From: Roseofilum casamattae BLCC-M143
Lineage (GTDB): Bacteria; Cyanobacteriota; Cyanobacteriia; Cyanobacteriales; Desertifilaceae
Assembly: GCF_030068455.1 (NCBI RefSeq)
Contig: NZ_JAQOSQ010000006.1
Span: 124,001 to 188,000, forward strand
Reading direction: 5' to 3'
DNA: 64,000 bases
Position 1 is the stretch's first letter, and every line of letters begins with the position of its first letter. Below the pieces are notes generated by a model, which saw nothing but the letters and a program-made list of their open reading frames with translations, was not told the DNA's origin and did not search any database. A program made the position numbers and the translations under genes. Positions 17,768 to 25,907 of this stretch are shown here, one piece after another.

Positions 17768-18709
17768 GTGGAAACCGTTGAACTGGGAAAAACTGGGATG
17801 CAAGTGACCCCATTGGGTGTTGGCGCTTGGTCTTGGGGCGATAAGTTATTTTGGGATTATGGCAACAGTTATGGAGAGGAGGAGATTGAAAAGGCATTTC
17901 TCGCCACGTTAGACCGGGGGATTAGCTTTTTGGATACGGCGGAAGTGTACGGTCTGGGCGAGTCGGAGTCTTTAATCGGCCGTATGATGAAAGAGACGGG
18001 GCGATCGCCACAAATCGCGACTAAATACATGCCTCTCCCTTGGCGACTCAAGGCCGATGCGGTTTCCGAAGCCATTACCAATAGTTTGAATCGCTTGCAA
18101 GTGGATTCAGTCGAACTCTATCAGATTCACCAACCGGTGAGTTTTCTCATGAGCCAGAAAACGCTATTGGATACTTTAGCTGGTGAAGTCATGCGAGGAA
18201 GAATCCAATCCGTGGGCGTGAGTAACTATTCGGCGCAACAAATGCGAGAAGCCCATGGCATTTTAGCAGCAAAAGGAATTCCTTTAGCAGTCAATCAAGT
18301 GAAGTATTCCCTACTGAGCCGAAGCATTGAGGTTAATGGGATTCTCGATACGGCTCAGCAACTGGGGATTACGATTCTCGCTTACAGTCCTCTGGCGCAA
18401 GGGTTACTGACGGGGAAATATACAGCAGTGAATTCTCCAACAGGCGCGCGGAAGCTAAGTCCCGATTTCGGACGGGAAGGATTGCGGAAAATTGCCCCTG
18501 TTATTTCCCGATTGAAACGCATTGCCGACCAATATGAAAAAACGCCATCTCAAGTTGCCTTGAACTGGCTTATTTGCCAAGAGGTGATTCCGATTCCGGG
18601 GGCGAAAACGGCGAAACAAGCTGAGGATAATGCTGGGGCGTTAGGATGGAAATTAAAGCCGGATGATGTTGCCGATCTGGAAATGGTAACTCGGGCTTGG
18701 GTTAAGTGA
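17768..18709 (+). CDS. aldo/keto reductase
   Basis: A 313-residue NADPH-dependent aldo/keto reductase with the (beta/alpha)8 fold. The catalytic tetrad can be read as Asp57, Tyr61 (FLDTAEVYG), Lys86 (IATKYMPLPW) and His121 (LYQIHQP). The cofactor-binding end has IPIPGAKTAKQAEDNAGALGW. It belongs to the YajO/Tas-like group by overall sequence, and its substrate is unknown. The GTG start at 17768 has a good Shine-Dalgarno AGGAG at 17756-17760. The gap before it contains a purine-only tract at 17671-17697. It is convergent with the LysE exporter gene, 36 bp apart. Confidence 0.93.
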   Translation: METVELGKTGMQVTPLGVGAWSWGDKLFWDYGNSYGEEEIEKAFLATLDRGISFLDTAEVYGLGESESLIGRMMKETGRSPQIATKYMPLPWRLKADAVSEAITNSLNRLQVDSVELYQIHQPVSFLMSQKTLLDTLAGEVMRGRIQSVGVSNYSAQQMREAHGILAAKGIPLAVNQVKYSLLSRSIEVNGILDTAQQLGITILAYSPLAQGLLTGKYTAVNSPTGARKLSPDFGREGLRKIAPVISRLKRIADQYEKTPSQVALNWLICQEVIPIPGAKTAKQAEDNAGALGWKLKPDDVADLEMVTRAWVK

Positions 18710-18745
18710 GATCGATATCGATAATGACGCGCGATCGCAGCCCAC

Positions 18746-19366
18746 TCAAGTTACGATCGCTGAAGATAATGCGATTATGCCGAAGGCGACTAGGATGACG
18801 CCGGAGATACGGTTAATCCAGCTCAGGTGACGGGAGTTTATTTGGTTTTGAAATAAGCCGACAGTCGTAACTAAGATCGCCCACCATAATGCAGATCCGA
18901 GAAAGACGCTGAGAACAAAGAGGAAGGCGAGTCCGTAGTTGTTTTGGATCTCGGTGGCTCCTAAACCGGCGAAAATAGCGGTAAATGAAAGAATGGTGAG
19001 TGGATTAGTTAAGGTGAGAAAGACGGTAGAACCGTAAGCACTCCAGCAATTAGTATCTTTAATTTTTGCTGAGGTTTTGCTCGGGGAACTGCGAAAGGTT
19101 TGCCAACCTAAGTAACAGAGAAAGAGACCGCCAACGACGCGCAAGAGGGTTTGTTGTTCGACGAGCAAAGTGGAGATAACGGTTAATCCAAATCCGGCAA
19201 TGCAACCGTAGATTCCGTCGGCGGTTGCGGCGCCTAATCCGGAGACTAAACCGGCAATTTTTCCTTGGGTTAGGGTACGGCGAATACACAACACGCCAAT
19301 GGGGCCGACGGGGGCGGCGATCGCCAATCCAACGGTCAAACCATTGAACATGAGAGCAATATCCAT
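18746..19366 (-). CDS. LysE/RhtB-family amino acid exporter
   Basis: A polytopic membrane protein of about 206 residues with six hydrophobic segments. It carries the LysE family signature near the N-terminus (GLAIAAPVGPIGVLCIRRTLTQGKIAGLVSGLGAATADGIYG broken over the first two helices) and LTNPLTILSFTAIFAGLG in the middle. Such proteins export amino acids such as lysine, arginine, threonine or homoserine when the internal level is high; the substrate here is unknown. A GTG at 19372 could add two residues, but the ATG at 19366 (MDIALMFNG) fits the family better. It is divergently paired with an Lrp/AsnC regulator 121 bp away, a standard arrangement in which the regulator controls the exporter. 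Confidence 0.92.
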   Translation of the reverse strand: MDIALMFNGLTVGLAIAAPVGPIGVLCIRRTLTQGKIAGLVSGLGAATADGIYGCIAGFGLTVISTLLVEQQTLLRVVGGLFLCYLGWQTFRSSPSKTSAKIKDTNCWSAYGSTVFLTLTNPLTILSFTAIFAGLGATEIQNNYGLAFLFVLSVFLGSALWWAILVTTVGLFQNQINSRHLSWINRISGVILVAFGIIALSSAIVT

Positions 19367-19487
19367 AAGCACTTATTGAATGTTTATGTTTACTGCACTT
19401 AAGAATAGCGATCGCAACGGCGAAATTACAGTAGAAATCGCAAGTAAATGACTCGGTTTTGTAGCGAATAAATGGTAAAATAGGGAA

Positions 19488-19949
19488 ATGACTTTCGATT
19501 CTGAAAAGCTGCTCGATCGCACCGGATGGCAAATCCTGAAACTCCTGCAAGAGGATGCCAGATTATCTTTTGCCGAGTTAGGTAGAACCGTCGGACTTTC
19601 TGCTCCGGCGATCGCGGAACGAGTACGGCGCATGGAAGAAGCGGGGATTATTCTCGGATATCACGCGCGATTGGCTCCAGAAAAGCTGGGATATGCGATC
19701 GCGGCAATTATTTCCCTGACGACAACGCCACAACAGTATCCGCAAGTTTTGGAGTTAGTCGATAACTTGCCGGAAGTGCGATCGTGTCGCCACGTCACGG
19801 GAGGATGCTCGTTTCTGATTGAAGTGAATTTACCCGCGATCGCTCGTTTGGAAGACATTATCGCCGAATTCAGCAGATTTGGACATACTTCCACCTCGAT
19901 TGTACTTTCATCTCCAGCGATCGGGCGATCGATTTCACCGCCAGAATAA
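19488..19949 (+). CDS. Lrp/AsnC-family transcriptional regulator
   Basis: A 153-residue regulator with an N-terminal winged helix-turn-helix at about 6-62 (DRTGWQILKLLQEDARLSFAELGRTVGLSAPAIAERVRRMEEAGII read as helices 1-3 and wing) and a C-terminal RAM/ligand-binding domain at about 72-145 (AAIISLTTTPQQYPQVLEL, RHVTGGCSFLIEVNL). Members form octamers, sense amino acids and bind promoters in the intergenic region. Divergent orientation from the LysE-type exporter strongly suggests that it regulates that gene. AGGGAA just before the ATG is the likely ribosome site. No clear operator palindrome was identified in the shared 121 bp region. Confidence 0.93.
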   Translation: MTFDSEKLLDRTGWQILKLLQEDARLSFAELGRTVGLSAPAIAERVRRMEEAGIILGYHARLAPEKLGYAIAAIISLTTTPQQYPQVLELVDNLPEVRSCRHVTGGCSFLIEVNLPAIARLEDIIAEFSRFGHTSTSIVLSSPAIGRSISPPE

Positions 19950-20029
19950 CAGGAGTTATAGAGTAAGGGCGATCGCCAACAATTGAGATAAAATTGTTAC
20001 CATAATAGTTCTATCGCTATAACTCGAAT

Positions 20030-23000
20030 ATGGTAATGAAAGATACTTGCCTCGCTCTCTCAACCACTCTCGCGACTGCTGCTCTGATGTTGGCGGCTCG
20101 CCCAAATTTAGCTCAAGTTATCCCAGATGGCTCCCTCGGGACGATGGTCAATGGCAATCCCAATTTCCAGATTACCGGAGGAACCACAGCAGGAAGCAAT
20201 CTATTTCATAGTTTCCAGCAGTTCTCCATTCCCTTGGGCGGATCGGCAGTATTCCTGAATAGTCCCAGTATCGAAAATATCTTTACTCGAGTTACTGGCG
20301 GGAGTCAATCTCTAATTAATGGGTTAATTGAAGCTCGAGGAACGGCCAACTTATTCTTGATTAACCCCGCAGGCATTACCTTCGGTTCCGGAGCTAGGTT
20401 AAGACTAGGAGGGTCGTTTTTTGCCACAACGGCGGATCGAATTATCTTTAATGACGGGATAATGCTAGAAGCAAGCGACCCTACCGAGCCACCATTGCTG
20501 ACGATTAATTCTCCCATCGGCTTAGATTTCAGTGGTAATACTCCCGCTCCCATTCGCGTAGAGGGGCAGGGCCATGGGTTTACACTTGAAAGTATTCGCA
20601 CCACTCCAGTAGACCGCAGTGAAGCAAATCCTGGGTTAGAGGTCAGTTCCGGGAATACGTTGGCTTTAATTGGAGGAGAAGTCAATTTAGTTGGGGGAGT
20701 TCTCAGAGCACCAGAAGGCCGTATTGCTCTAGGAAGCGTACAGTCAGGACAAATGAGCTTAACCTCAGTTAATGGAGGATGGCAATTCGGTTATGAGGGA
20801 GTGGAACGTTTTGGAGATATTAACTTATCAGAACGATCTGCAGTCGATGCTAGTGGTTCGGGACTCGGTTCGATTAAGATAATGGGGCGGCAAGTGCGGC
20901 TTACTGGAGGCTCAGCAGGGCTGATTCAAAATACAGGTTCGGGTGCTGAGAGTGATTTGACGGTGAATGCCAGTGAGGTGTTGGAAGTGAGAGGAACCGA
21001 TGCAGAGCAAACGTTTCCGAGCCTCTTATTTAATGAAACGGTAAACTCCGGAGCCGGAGGGCAAACGAACATTTCTACAGGGAATTTGTTGCTATCGGAG
21101 GGAGGAATTATACACAACAAAACCTATGGCAGTGGGGATGGAGGAGATCTATCCGTAAGTGCTGCTAATTTGGTAGAAGTGAATGGCTTTGCTAGCAATA
21201 ATCCCAATATTTTCAGCAGTTTGGTTGCCGTGACCGTAAACGAGGGCAATTCAGGAAATCTTACCATTGAGACTCAAGATTTAAGCCTTCTCGATGGAGG
21301 CAATATTAGCAATAGCACTATTGGGGCTGGTCAAGGTGGAAATCTGACAATTAATGCATCTGCATCGGTTACATTGACCGGTTTTATCCCCGTAACTTTG
21401 AGGCGTACTGTTATAAGCAATGCAGGAAGTAGCCAAGGCAATGCCGGAACAATGTTGGTCAATACCTCTAGATTAGTCATCAGAGATGGAGCAACGATTA
21501 GTACTTCAACCCTGGCTGAAGGCTCGGCAGGAAGCTTAACCATTAATGCCACTGATTCTATAGAAATTAGTGGTATTGGCAGGACAGAAGAAGGAGAACT
21601 CCGAGCTGAAATTCTATCAGATGCTCCAGTTTTACCAGCAGTGTTTCGTCAAGCCATAGGACTCCCGGATAACCCTTCTGGGAATGCAGGGAGTTTAACC
21701 ATTAATACCCCTCGCTTAACGGTTTCTGATGGAGCGAGAGTGGGGGTAGGAAACGAAGGAACGGGTATAGCAGGCAACCTCCAGATTGAAGCTAACCGCA
21801 TAGAAGTTACCAACGAAGGTCAAATCAGTGCGGCGACTGCTTCCGGTGGAGGGGGTAACATTGAACTACAAGTAGCTGATGTACTACTTCTGAGCAATAG
21901 AGGGTTAATTTCCACAGAAGTTAGAGAAGCAGGGAGCCAAAGTCAAACGGTTTCTGCCAACTCTGGCAATATCACCATCAAGGGTAATCTGATTCAACTG
22001 AACAATGAAGGGGAAATTACCGTTCGCAACAATGAAACGGGAAATGCGGGCGACTTGACCATTCAAGCGGCACGTCTCGAATTAACCGATGGAGGGAAAC
22101 TTACAGCAACGACGGCTCTGGGACAAGGGGGAGATATCGACCTGACAGTTGCCGATGTGCTGCTTATCCAACGGGAAGGCTTAATTTCCGCTGGGGTTGA
22201 AGGAGAAAATATTTCTGGAAATGCCGGTAGAATCGCTATCCGAGGTAACTTGGTGCAACTGCTCAATGGTGGAGAAATCACCGTTCGCAATGAAGGTACT
22301 GGAAATGCCGGAGACTTGCAACTGCGATCGCATCGCCTCGAGTTACGAGATGGAGGACGCTTAACCGCAGAAACAGCTTCCGGTGAAGGAGGCAATATTC
22401 AACTCAATCTTAGCGATGTTCTCCTGTTGCGAAATGGGGGATTGATTTCCACAGAAGCTGGAGGTACTGGCAATGGGGGCGATATTACAATTAATGCTCC
22501 CTTCATCTTTGCTGTTTCCGGAGAAAACAGCGATATCATTGCCAATGCCTTTGAAGGAAATGGAGGTAATATCGAGATTGTTACCAATGGATTAATTGGT
22601 ATCGAGTTTCGGGACGATTTAACGCCTTTGAGCGATATTACTACCAATTCCCAGTTTGGAGTCAGCGGTACGGTGAGAATCTCTAACCCCAATGTCAATC
22701 CAGTTGATACTGATATGGAATTAGAAGCAGAGGTAGTCGATCCCAATGAAGAAGTTGTACGAGGTTGTCAGAACTTCAGCCAGAGTCGCTTCGTCCAAAC
22801 GGGACGGGGAGGACTGCCGGAATATCCTCGGGACAGACGTTCGGGGTCTTCGACCTGGCATGATGTGCGCGACCCTTCTGCTTACCTGGGAAGAACAACA
22901 CAAGCTCCTCCGAGAGTCGAACCTCTTTCTCTCGTCGAGGCGAATGCCGCACGACGGCTTCCTGATGGCTCGATGGAACTCTATTATGCCGGGCCGCCAA

Positions 23001-23047
23001 CTCCCAATAGACTTCCACAATTGGCTCAGTCCAATTGCTCAAGCTGA
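20030..23047 (+). CDS. two-partner-secretion exoprotein with filamentous haemagglutinin N-terminal domain
   Basis: A 1005-residue predicted TpsA protein. A signal peptide (about 1-28, ending RPNLAQ) is followed by the haemagglutination activity/TPS domain, with VIPDGSLGTMVNGNPNFQITGG, the NIFTRVTGGSQSLINGLIEARGTANLFLINPAGI core and FGSGARLRLGGSFFATTA. The central 650 residues are repetitive beta-helix sequence, including three units of about 85 residues at roughly 580-815 (LELTDGGKLTA/ GGDIDLTVADVLLI/ GNLVQLLNGGEITVRN pattern). The C-terminus has the cyanobacterial ending GCQNFSQSRFVQTGRGGLPEYP. TpsA proteins are secreted across the outer membrane by a TpsB pore and act as adhesins or surface proteins. 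No tpsB is in the window. Confidence 0.92.
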   Translation: MVMKDTCLALSTTLATAALMLAARPNLAQVIPDGSLGTMVNGNPNFQITGGTTAGSNLFHSFQQFSIPLGGSAVFLNSPSIENIFTRVTGGSQSLINGLIEARGTANLFLINPAGITFGSGARLRLGGSFFATTADRIIFNDGIMLEASDPTEPPLLTINSPIGLDFSGNTPAPIRVEGQGHGFTLESIRTTPVDRSEANPGLEVSSGNTLALIGGEVNLVGGVLRAPEGRIALGSVQSGQMSLTSVNGGWQFGYEGVERFGDINLSERSAVDASGSGLGSIKIMGRQVRLTGGSAGLIQNTGSGAESDLTVNASEVLEVRGTDAEQTFPSLLFNETVNSGAGGQTNISTGNLLLSEGGIIHNKTYGSGDGGDLSVSAANLVEVNGFASNNPNIFSSLVAVTVNEGNSGNLTIETQDLSLLDGGNISNSTIGAGQGGNLTINASASVTLTGFIPVTLRRTVISNAGSSQGNAGTMLVNTSRLVIRDGATISTSTLAEGSAGSLTINATDSIEISGIGRTEEGELRAEILSDAPVLPAVFRQAIGLPDNPSGNAGSLTINTPRLTVSDGARVGVGNEGTGIAGNLQIEANRIEVTNEGQISAATASGGGGNIELQVADVLLLSNRGLISTEVREAGSQSQTVSANSGNITIKGNLIQLNNEGEITVRNNETGNAGDLTIQAARLELTDGGKLTATTALGQGGDIDLTVADVLLIQREGLISAGVEGENISGNAGRIAIRGNLVQLLNGGEITVRNEGTGNAGDLQLRSHRLELRDGGRLTAETASGEGGNIQLNLSDVLLLRNGGLISTEAGGTGNGGDITINAPFIFAVSGENSDIIANAFEGNGGNIEIVTNGLIGIEFRDDLTPLSDITTNSQFGVSGTVRISNPNVNPVDTDMELEAEVVDPNEEVVRGCQNFSQSRFVQTGRGGLPEYPRDRRSGSSTWHDVRDPSAYLGRTTQAPPRVEPLSLVEANAARRLPDGSMELYYAGPPTPNRLPQLAQSNCSS

Positions 23048-23086
23048 TGGTAGGTTTCTCAAGGTAAGGCGCTGAGAGCATTCGAG

Positions 23087-23692
23087 ATGAAACAACATTC
23101 TAAAGGCGATCGCAATCTCCTCTTCTACAAACCCTATAACGTTCTTTGCCAGTTCACCGACAATACTCCACAAACTCAAGGAAAAACTCCCAGAGAAACC
23201 CTGAAAGACTATATTTCCGTTCCTGGTGTTTATCCCGTCGGACGTTTAGATCGGGATAGCGAAGGCTTGTTGCTCTTAACCAATAATGGTATTATTCAAC
23301 ATCGAATTAGCGATCGCCGCTACCACCATCCCCGAACCTATTGGGTACAAGTGGAGCGAGTTCCCGACGAAACGGCTCTCGATCTGCTCCGGAAAGGGAT
23401 TACTCTCAAAGATGGGAAAACCCGGCCGGCGCAAGTCTCAACGATCCCCGAACCGAGTTTACCAGAGCGGAATCCACCGATTCGCGATCGCAAAAATGTT
23501 CCGACTGCGTGGTTGGAGCTAACCTTAACCGAAGGTCGCAACCGGCAAGTGCGGCGGATGACGGCGGCGGTTGGCTATCCTACACTACGTTTAGTCCGAG
23601 TTGCTCTAGCAGGATTGCATTTAGAAGGTCTTGCTCCCGGAGAATGGCGAGATTTAACGAATAACGAACAAAAGGCGATCGCCACCATGTAA
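23087..23692 (+). CDS. RsuA/RluE-family rRNA pseudouridine synthase
   Basis: A 201-residue pseudouridine synthase that isomerises a uridine in rRNA. It has the [12 protein letters not shown] start of the catalytic domain, the catalytic-Asp motif [17 protein letters not shown], and [31 protein letters not shown] at the C-terminal end, read in blocks. It lacks an S4 RNA-binding domain, as RluE (23S U2457) does, so RluE-type activity is likely, but target assignment by sequence reading is uncertain. It lies 40 bp after the exoprotein gene and 60 bp before the preferred thiE start, on the same strand. A shared transcript with thiE is possible. Confidence 0.92.
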   Translation: MKQHSKGDRNLLFYKPYNVLCQFTDNTPQTQGKTPRETLKDYISVPGVYPVGRLDRDSEGLLLLTNNGIIQHRISDRRYHHPRTYWVQVERVPDETALDLLRKGITLKDGKTRPAQVSTIPEPSLPERNPPIRDRKNVPTAWLELTLTEGRNRQVRRMTAAVGYPTLRLVRVALAGLHLEGLAPGEWRDLTNNEQKAIATM

Positions 23693-23752
23693 ACTGGGAT
23701 GGCTGCTATTTCACGATCCATTCATTCGTTACTCGCTATCGATTCTTCAGTT

Positions 23753-24793
23753 ATGGGACAATCTGTAATTTACCGAATTTTAGATGCTAACTTAGACCGC
23801 GCTCGAGAAGGGTTGCGGATTGTTGAGGAATGGTGTCGATTTGGGTTGAATAATCCAGCTTTAACCGAAGAATGCAAAAATTTGCGTCAGGAGCTGGCTC
23901 GATGGCATACGGCTCAAATCCGCGCCGCTCGCAATACTCCGGACGATCCTGGAGTGGAGTTAACCCACGCGCGGGAGGAACAGCGAGACAGCGTGAGTAC
24001 GTTGTTGCAAGCAAATTTATGTCGGGTGCAAGAGGCGCTGCGAGTGCTGGAGGAGTATGGCAAACTCGACGATCCGCAAATGGGTCGCGACTGCAAGCAG
24101 ATGCGCTATCGGGTTTATACTCTGGAGAGTCAGTTAATGTCTTACGGCCGCCATCAGCAGCTAGCTGAGACGCGCTTATATTTGGTGACCTCTCCGATTG
24201 AGAATTTGCTGGAGGTGGTTGAGGCAGCATTGCAAGGCGGTTTGAAGCTGGTGCAGTATCGCGATAAGAGCAGCGACGATAACGAGCGGTTGGTGAAGGT
24301 GAGGGGGTTACGGCAGTTGTGCGATCGCTATGGCGCCTTGTTTTTAGTGAACGATCGCCTGGATTTAGCCCTGGCTGTGGATGCCGATGGCGTACATTTG
24401 GGACAGCAAGATTTGCCCATTGCCGTAGCTCGAGAAATGCTGGGGCCGCAAAAGATTATCGGCCGTTCGACGACGAACCCGGACGAGATGAAACGGGCGA
24501 TCGCCGAAGGAGCCGATTATGTGGGTGTCGGACCGGTGTTTGCCACGCCGACGAAACCGAATAAAGCGGCGGCCGGCTACGATTACGTGCGCTATGCGGC
24601 ACAACATTGTCCGGTTCCCTGGTTTGCGATCGGTGGCATTGATGTGAATAATTTTAATGAAGTGCTGGAAGTGGGAGCGGGACGCATTGCCGTCGTCCGC
24701 GCCATTATGGAAGCGGAACAACCCACCTTAGTCACCCAATATTTCCTCTCGCAGCTCGCGCGCATGGAAACGATGAAAACGTTGCAAAATTGA
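23753..24793 (+). CDS. thiE: thiamine phosphate synthase with N-terminal cyanobacterial domain
   Basis: ThiE joins HMP-pyrophosphate and thiazole phosphate to make thiamine monophosphate. The product has two parts: an N-terminal helical domain (about 1-135, starting VIYRILDANLDRAREGLRIVEEWCRFGL) found in cyanobacterial ThiE, and the TIM-barrel synthase (about 140-346). The synthase has LVQYRDKSSDDNER, LFLVNDRLDLALAVDADGVHLGQQDLP, IIGRSTTNPDEM and GADYVGVGPVFATPTK, all canonical substrate and Mg-binding motifs. An in-frame ATG at 23699 would add 18 residues, but the ATG at 23753 fits the family better. thiS follows after 15 bp, so the two form an operon. No TPP riboswitch is visible upstream. 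Confidence 0.95.
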   Translation: MGQSVIYRILDANLDRAREGLRIVEEWCRFGLNNPALTEECKNLRQELARWHTAQIRAARNTPDDPGVELTHAREEQRDSVSTLLQANLCRVQEALRVLEEYGKLDDPQMGRDCKQMRYRVYTLESQLMSYGRHQQLAETRLYLVTSPIENLLEVVEAALQGGLKLVQYRDKSSDDNERLVKVRGLRQLCDRYGALFLVNDRLDLALAVDADGVHLGQQDLPIAVAREMLGPQKIIGRSTTNPDEMKRAIAEGADYVGVGPVFATPTKPNKAAAGYDYVRYAAQHCPVPWFAIGGIDVNNFNEVLEVGAGRIAVVRAIMEAEQPTLVTQYFLSQLARMETMKTLQN

Positions 24794-24808
24794 TGCGGAA
24801 TTAAGACT

Positions 24809-25024
24809 ATGGGAGAATCGTTAGTTACGCTACAAGTGAATGGAGAGTCGCGCAGTTGCTTATCTCAGATGAATGTACCTCAATTCCTGGAGTCCATGGG
24901 ATTAAATCCACGGTTAGTCGCGGTGGAATATAACGGAGAAATCTTGCATCGCCAATTTTGGGAAACAACGATCGTGGGAGAAGGCGATCGTCTGGAAATT
25001 GTTACTATTGTTGGCGGCGGTTGA
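24809..25024 (+). CDS. thiS: sulfur carrier protein ThiS
   Basis: ThiS is a ubiquitin-fold protein whose C-terminal glycine is adenylated and converted to a thiocarboxylate to supply sulfur for the thiazole ring of thiamine. The 71-residue product has the typical VTLQVNGESRSC start, VAVEYNGEILHRQFW in the middle and the required GDRLEIVTIVGGG ending, with terminal Gly-Gly. It starts 15 bp after thiE and is probably translated from the same mRNA. ThiG and ThiF are not in the window. Confidence 0.95.
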   Translation: MGESLVTLQVNGESRSCLSQMNVPQFLESMGLNPRLVAVEYNGEILHRQFWETTIVGEGDRLEIVTIVGGG

Positions 25025-25074
25025 ACTTCTCTTATACTAGAGGAGGGTACTAGAGTTTCGCGACTTTAATCAAA

Positions 25075-25326
25075 ATGGCTATTACTAAAGAAGTCCTCAA
25101 ACAAGATATCGATCGCCTCACTGCAGATCAATGTCAGCAAGTCGCCGATTTTATTGCCCTCCTCAAATTTCGGGATACTCCTAACCGGGTTGAAGGCGAT
25201 CGTCATATCCCCCTGAACCCAACTCTGCTAGCTCCCCTAGCAACCGAGTTTGCAGAAGAAGACCGTAATCTGGCGGAAACAGGAATGGATGAGTATGTCA
25301 AAATCCTGGGTCGGGAAGATGAATGA
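25075..25326 (+). CDS. antitoxin of a MazF-type toxin-antitoxin pair
   Basis: An 83-residue acidic protein whose stop (TGA) overlaps the toxin start in ATGA. The N-terminal half (ITKEVLKQDIDRLTADQCQQVADFIALLKFRDT) resembles the DUF2281-like antitoxins of cyanobacteria. The C-terminal half is acidic (EFAEEDRNLAETGMDEYVKILGREDE) and would form the toxin-binding tail. Antitoxins of this kind neutralise the partner endoribonuclease and often repress their own promoter. The N-terminus here has no obvious DNA-binding fold, so autoregulation is uncertain. It lies 50 bp after thiS, but is probably a separate unit. Confidence 0.8.
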   Translation: MAITKEVLKQDIDRLTADQCQQVADFIALLKFRDTPNRVEGDRHIPLNPTLLAPLATEFAEEDRNLAETGMDEYVKILGREDE

Positions 25327-25676
25327 TGACCGATCCAATTAAACGAGGAGAGGTTTGGTTCGCTAACCTCAATCCAACTCAAAGGTCCGAACAAGCGGGA
25401 ATTCGTCCTGTAATTATCTTCCAAAACGATCTGGTTTCTCAGTTTTCGACAACAACTCTTGCTATTCCCCTAACAACCAATCAACGCCGTGCTACCTTAC
25501 CCATCTGTTTGGCGATCGCCCGAGGAGATGGTGGATTAGTAGAAGATTCGGTAGCTCTTTGTTTTCAAATGCGAGTTCTAGACAAACGTCGGCTAATTCG
25601 CAAATTAGGAGAACTTAGCGCCGAAACCATAACCCAATTAGAAACCGTCGTTTTGATTACTTTAGGATTCACGTGA
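25323..25676 (+). CDS. MazF/PemK-family endoribonuclease toxin
   Basis: A 117-residue toxin of the MazF/PemK/Kid family, which cleaves mRNA at short sequence motifs. It has the family start IKRGEVWFANLNPTQRSEQAGIRPVIIFQND, the TLAIPLTTN strand, and DSVALCFQMRVLDKRRLIRKLGEL, which contains the catalytic-loop arginines and the C-terminal helix. The ATG at 25323 overlaps the antitoxin stop; a second ATG at 25326 is equally usable. Translational coupling keeps toxin output tied to antitoxin. Sixteen bases at its start (25327-25342) are repeated exactly downstream at 25851-25866. Confidence 0.92.
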   Translation: MMTDPIKRGEVWFANLNPTQRSEQAGIRPVIIFQNDLVSQFSTTTLAIPLTTNQRRATLPICLAIARGDGGLVEDSVALCFQMRVLDKRRLIRKLGELSAETITQLETVVLITLGFT

Positions 25677-25753
25677 TAGCTTCCTTCTGCGATCGGAAAA
25701 GATCGAAGGACTTTCATTATCGCTACCAAGCTACCGAATTTTCTGGCGATCGC

Positions 25754-25775
25754 GCGATCGCGAAGCCACCTATCG
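25754..25775. repeat. second copy of the 22 bp HIP1-linked repeat
   Basis: Identical over 22 bases to 11260-11281 (HIP1 octamer followed by GAAGCCACCTATCG). Here it is a single copy in the 222 bp gap between the toxin gene and hisC. No gene is supported in that gap. Confidence 0.6.
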
Positions 25776-25850
25776 CATCTCCGACATTCCCAGAACTCCA
25801 GCTAACTATCGATCGCTCTATTATCGCAGCTTTCCTTAATATAGTTTCCT

Positions 25851-25866
25851 TGACCGATCCAATTAA
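25851..25866 (+). repeat. 16 bp direct repeat of the toxin gene start
   Basis: TGACCGATCCAATTAA occurs at 25327-25342, at the first codons of the MazF-type toxin, and again here, 524 bp downstream and 42 bp before hisC. It may be the trace of a local duplication or recombination. Confidence 0.5.
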
Positions 25867-25907
25867 GAGATAAAATAAAGAGTAGTTCGCAGGAGTCATT
25901 GGCGTCT

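Noticed and set aside
23753-24793. TPP riboswitch in front of thiE
   Set aside because: No TPP aptamer core was found in the short upstream gap.
25673-25873. 66-residue open frame after the MazF-type toxin
   Set aside because: It overlaps the toxin stop, includes the interspersed repeat and HIP1 sites, ends in the 16 bp repeat and has no protein-like composition.
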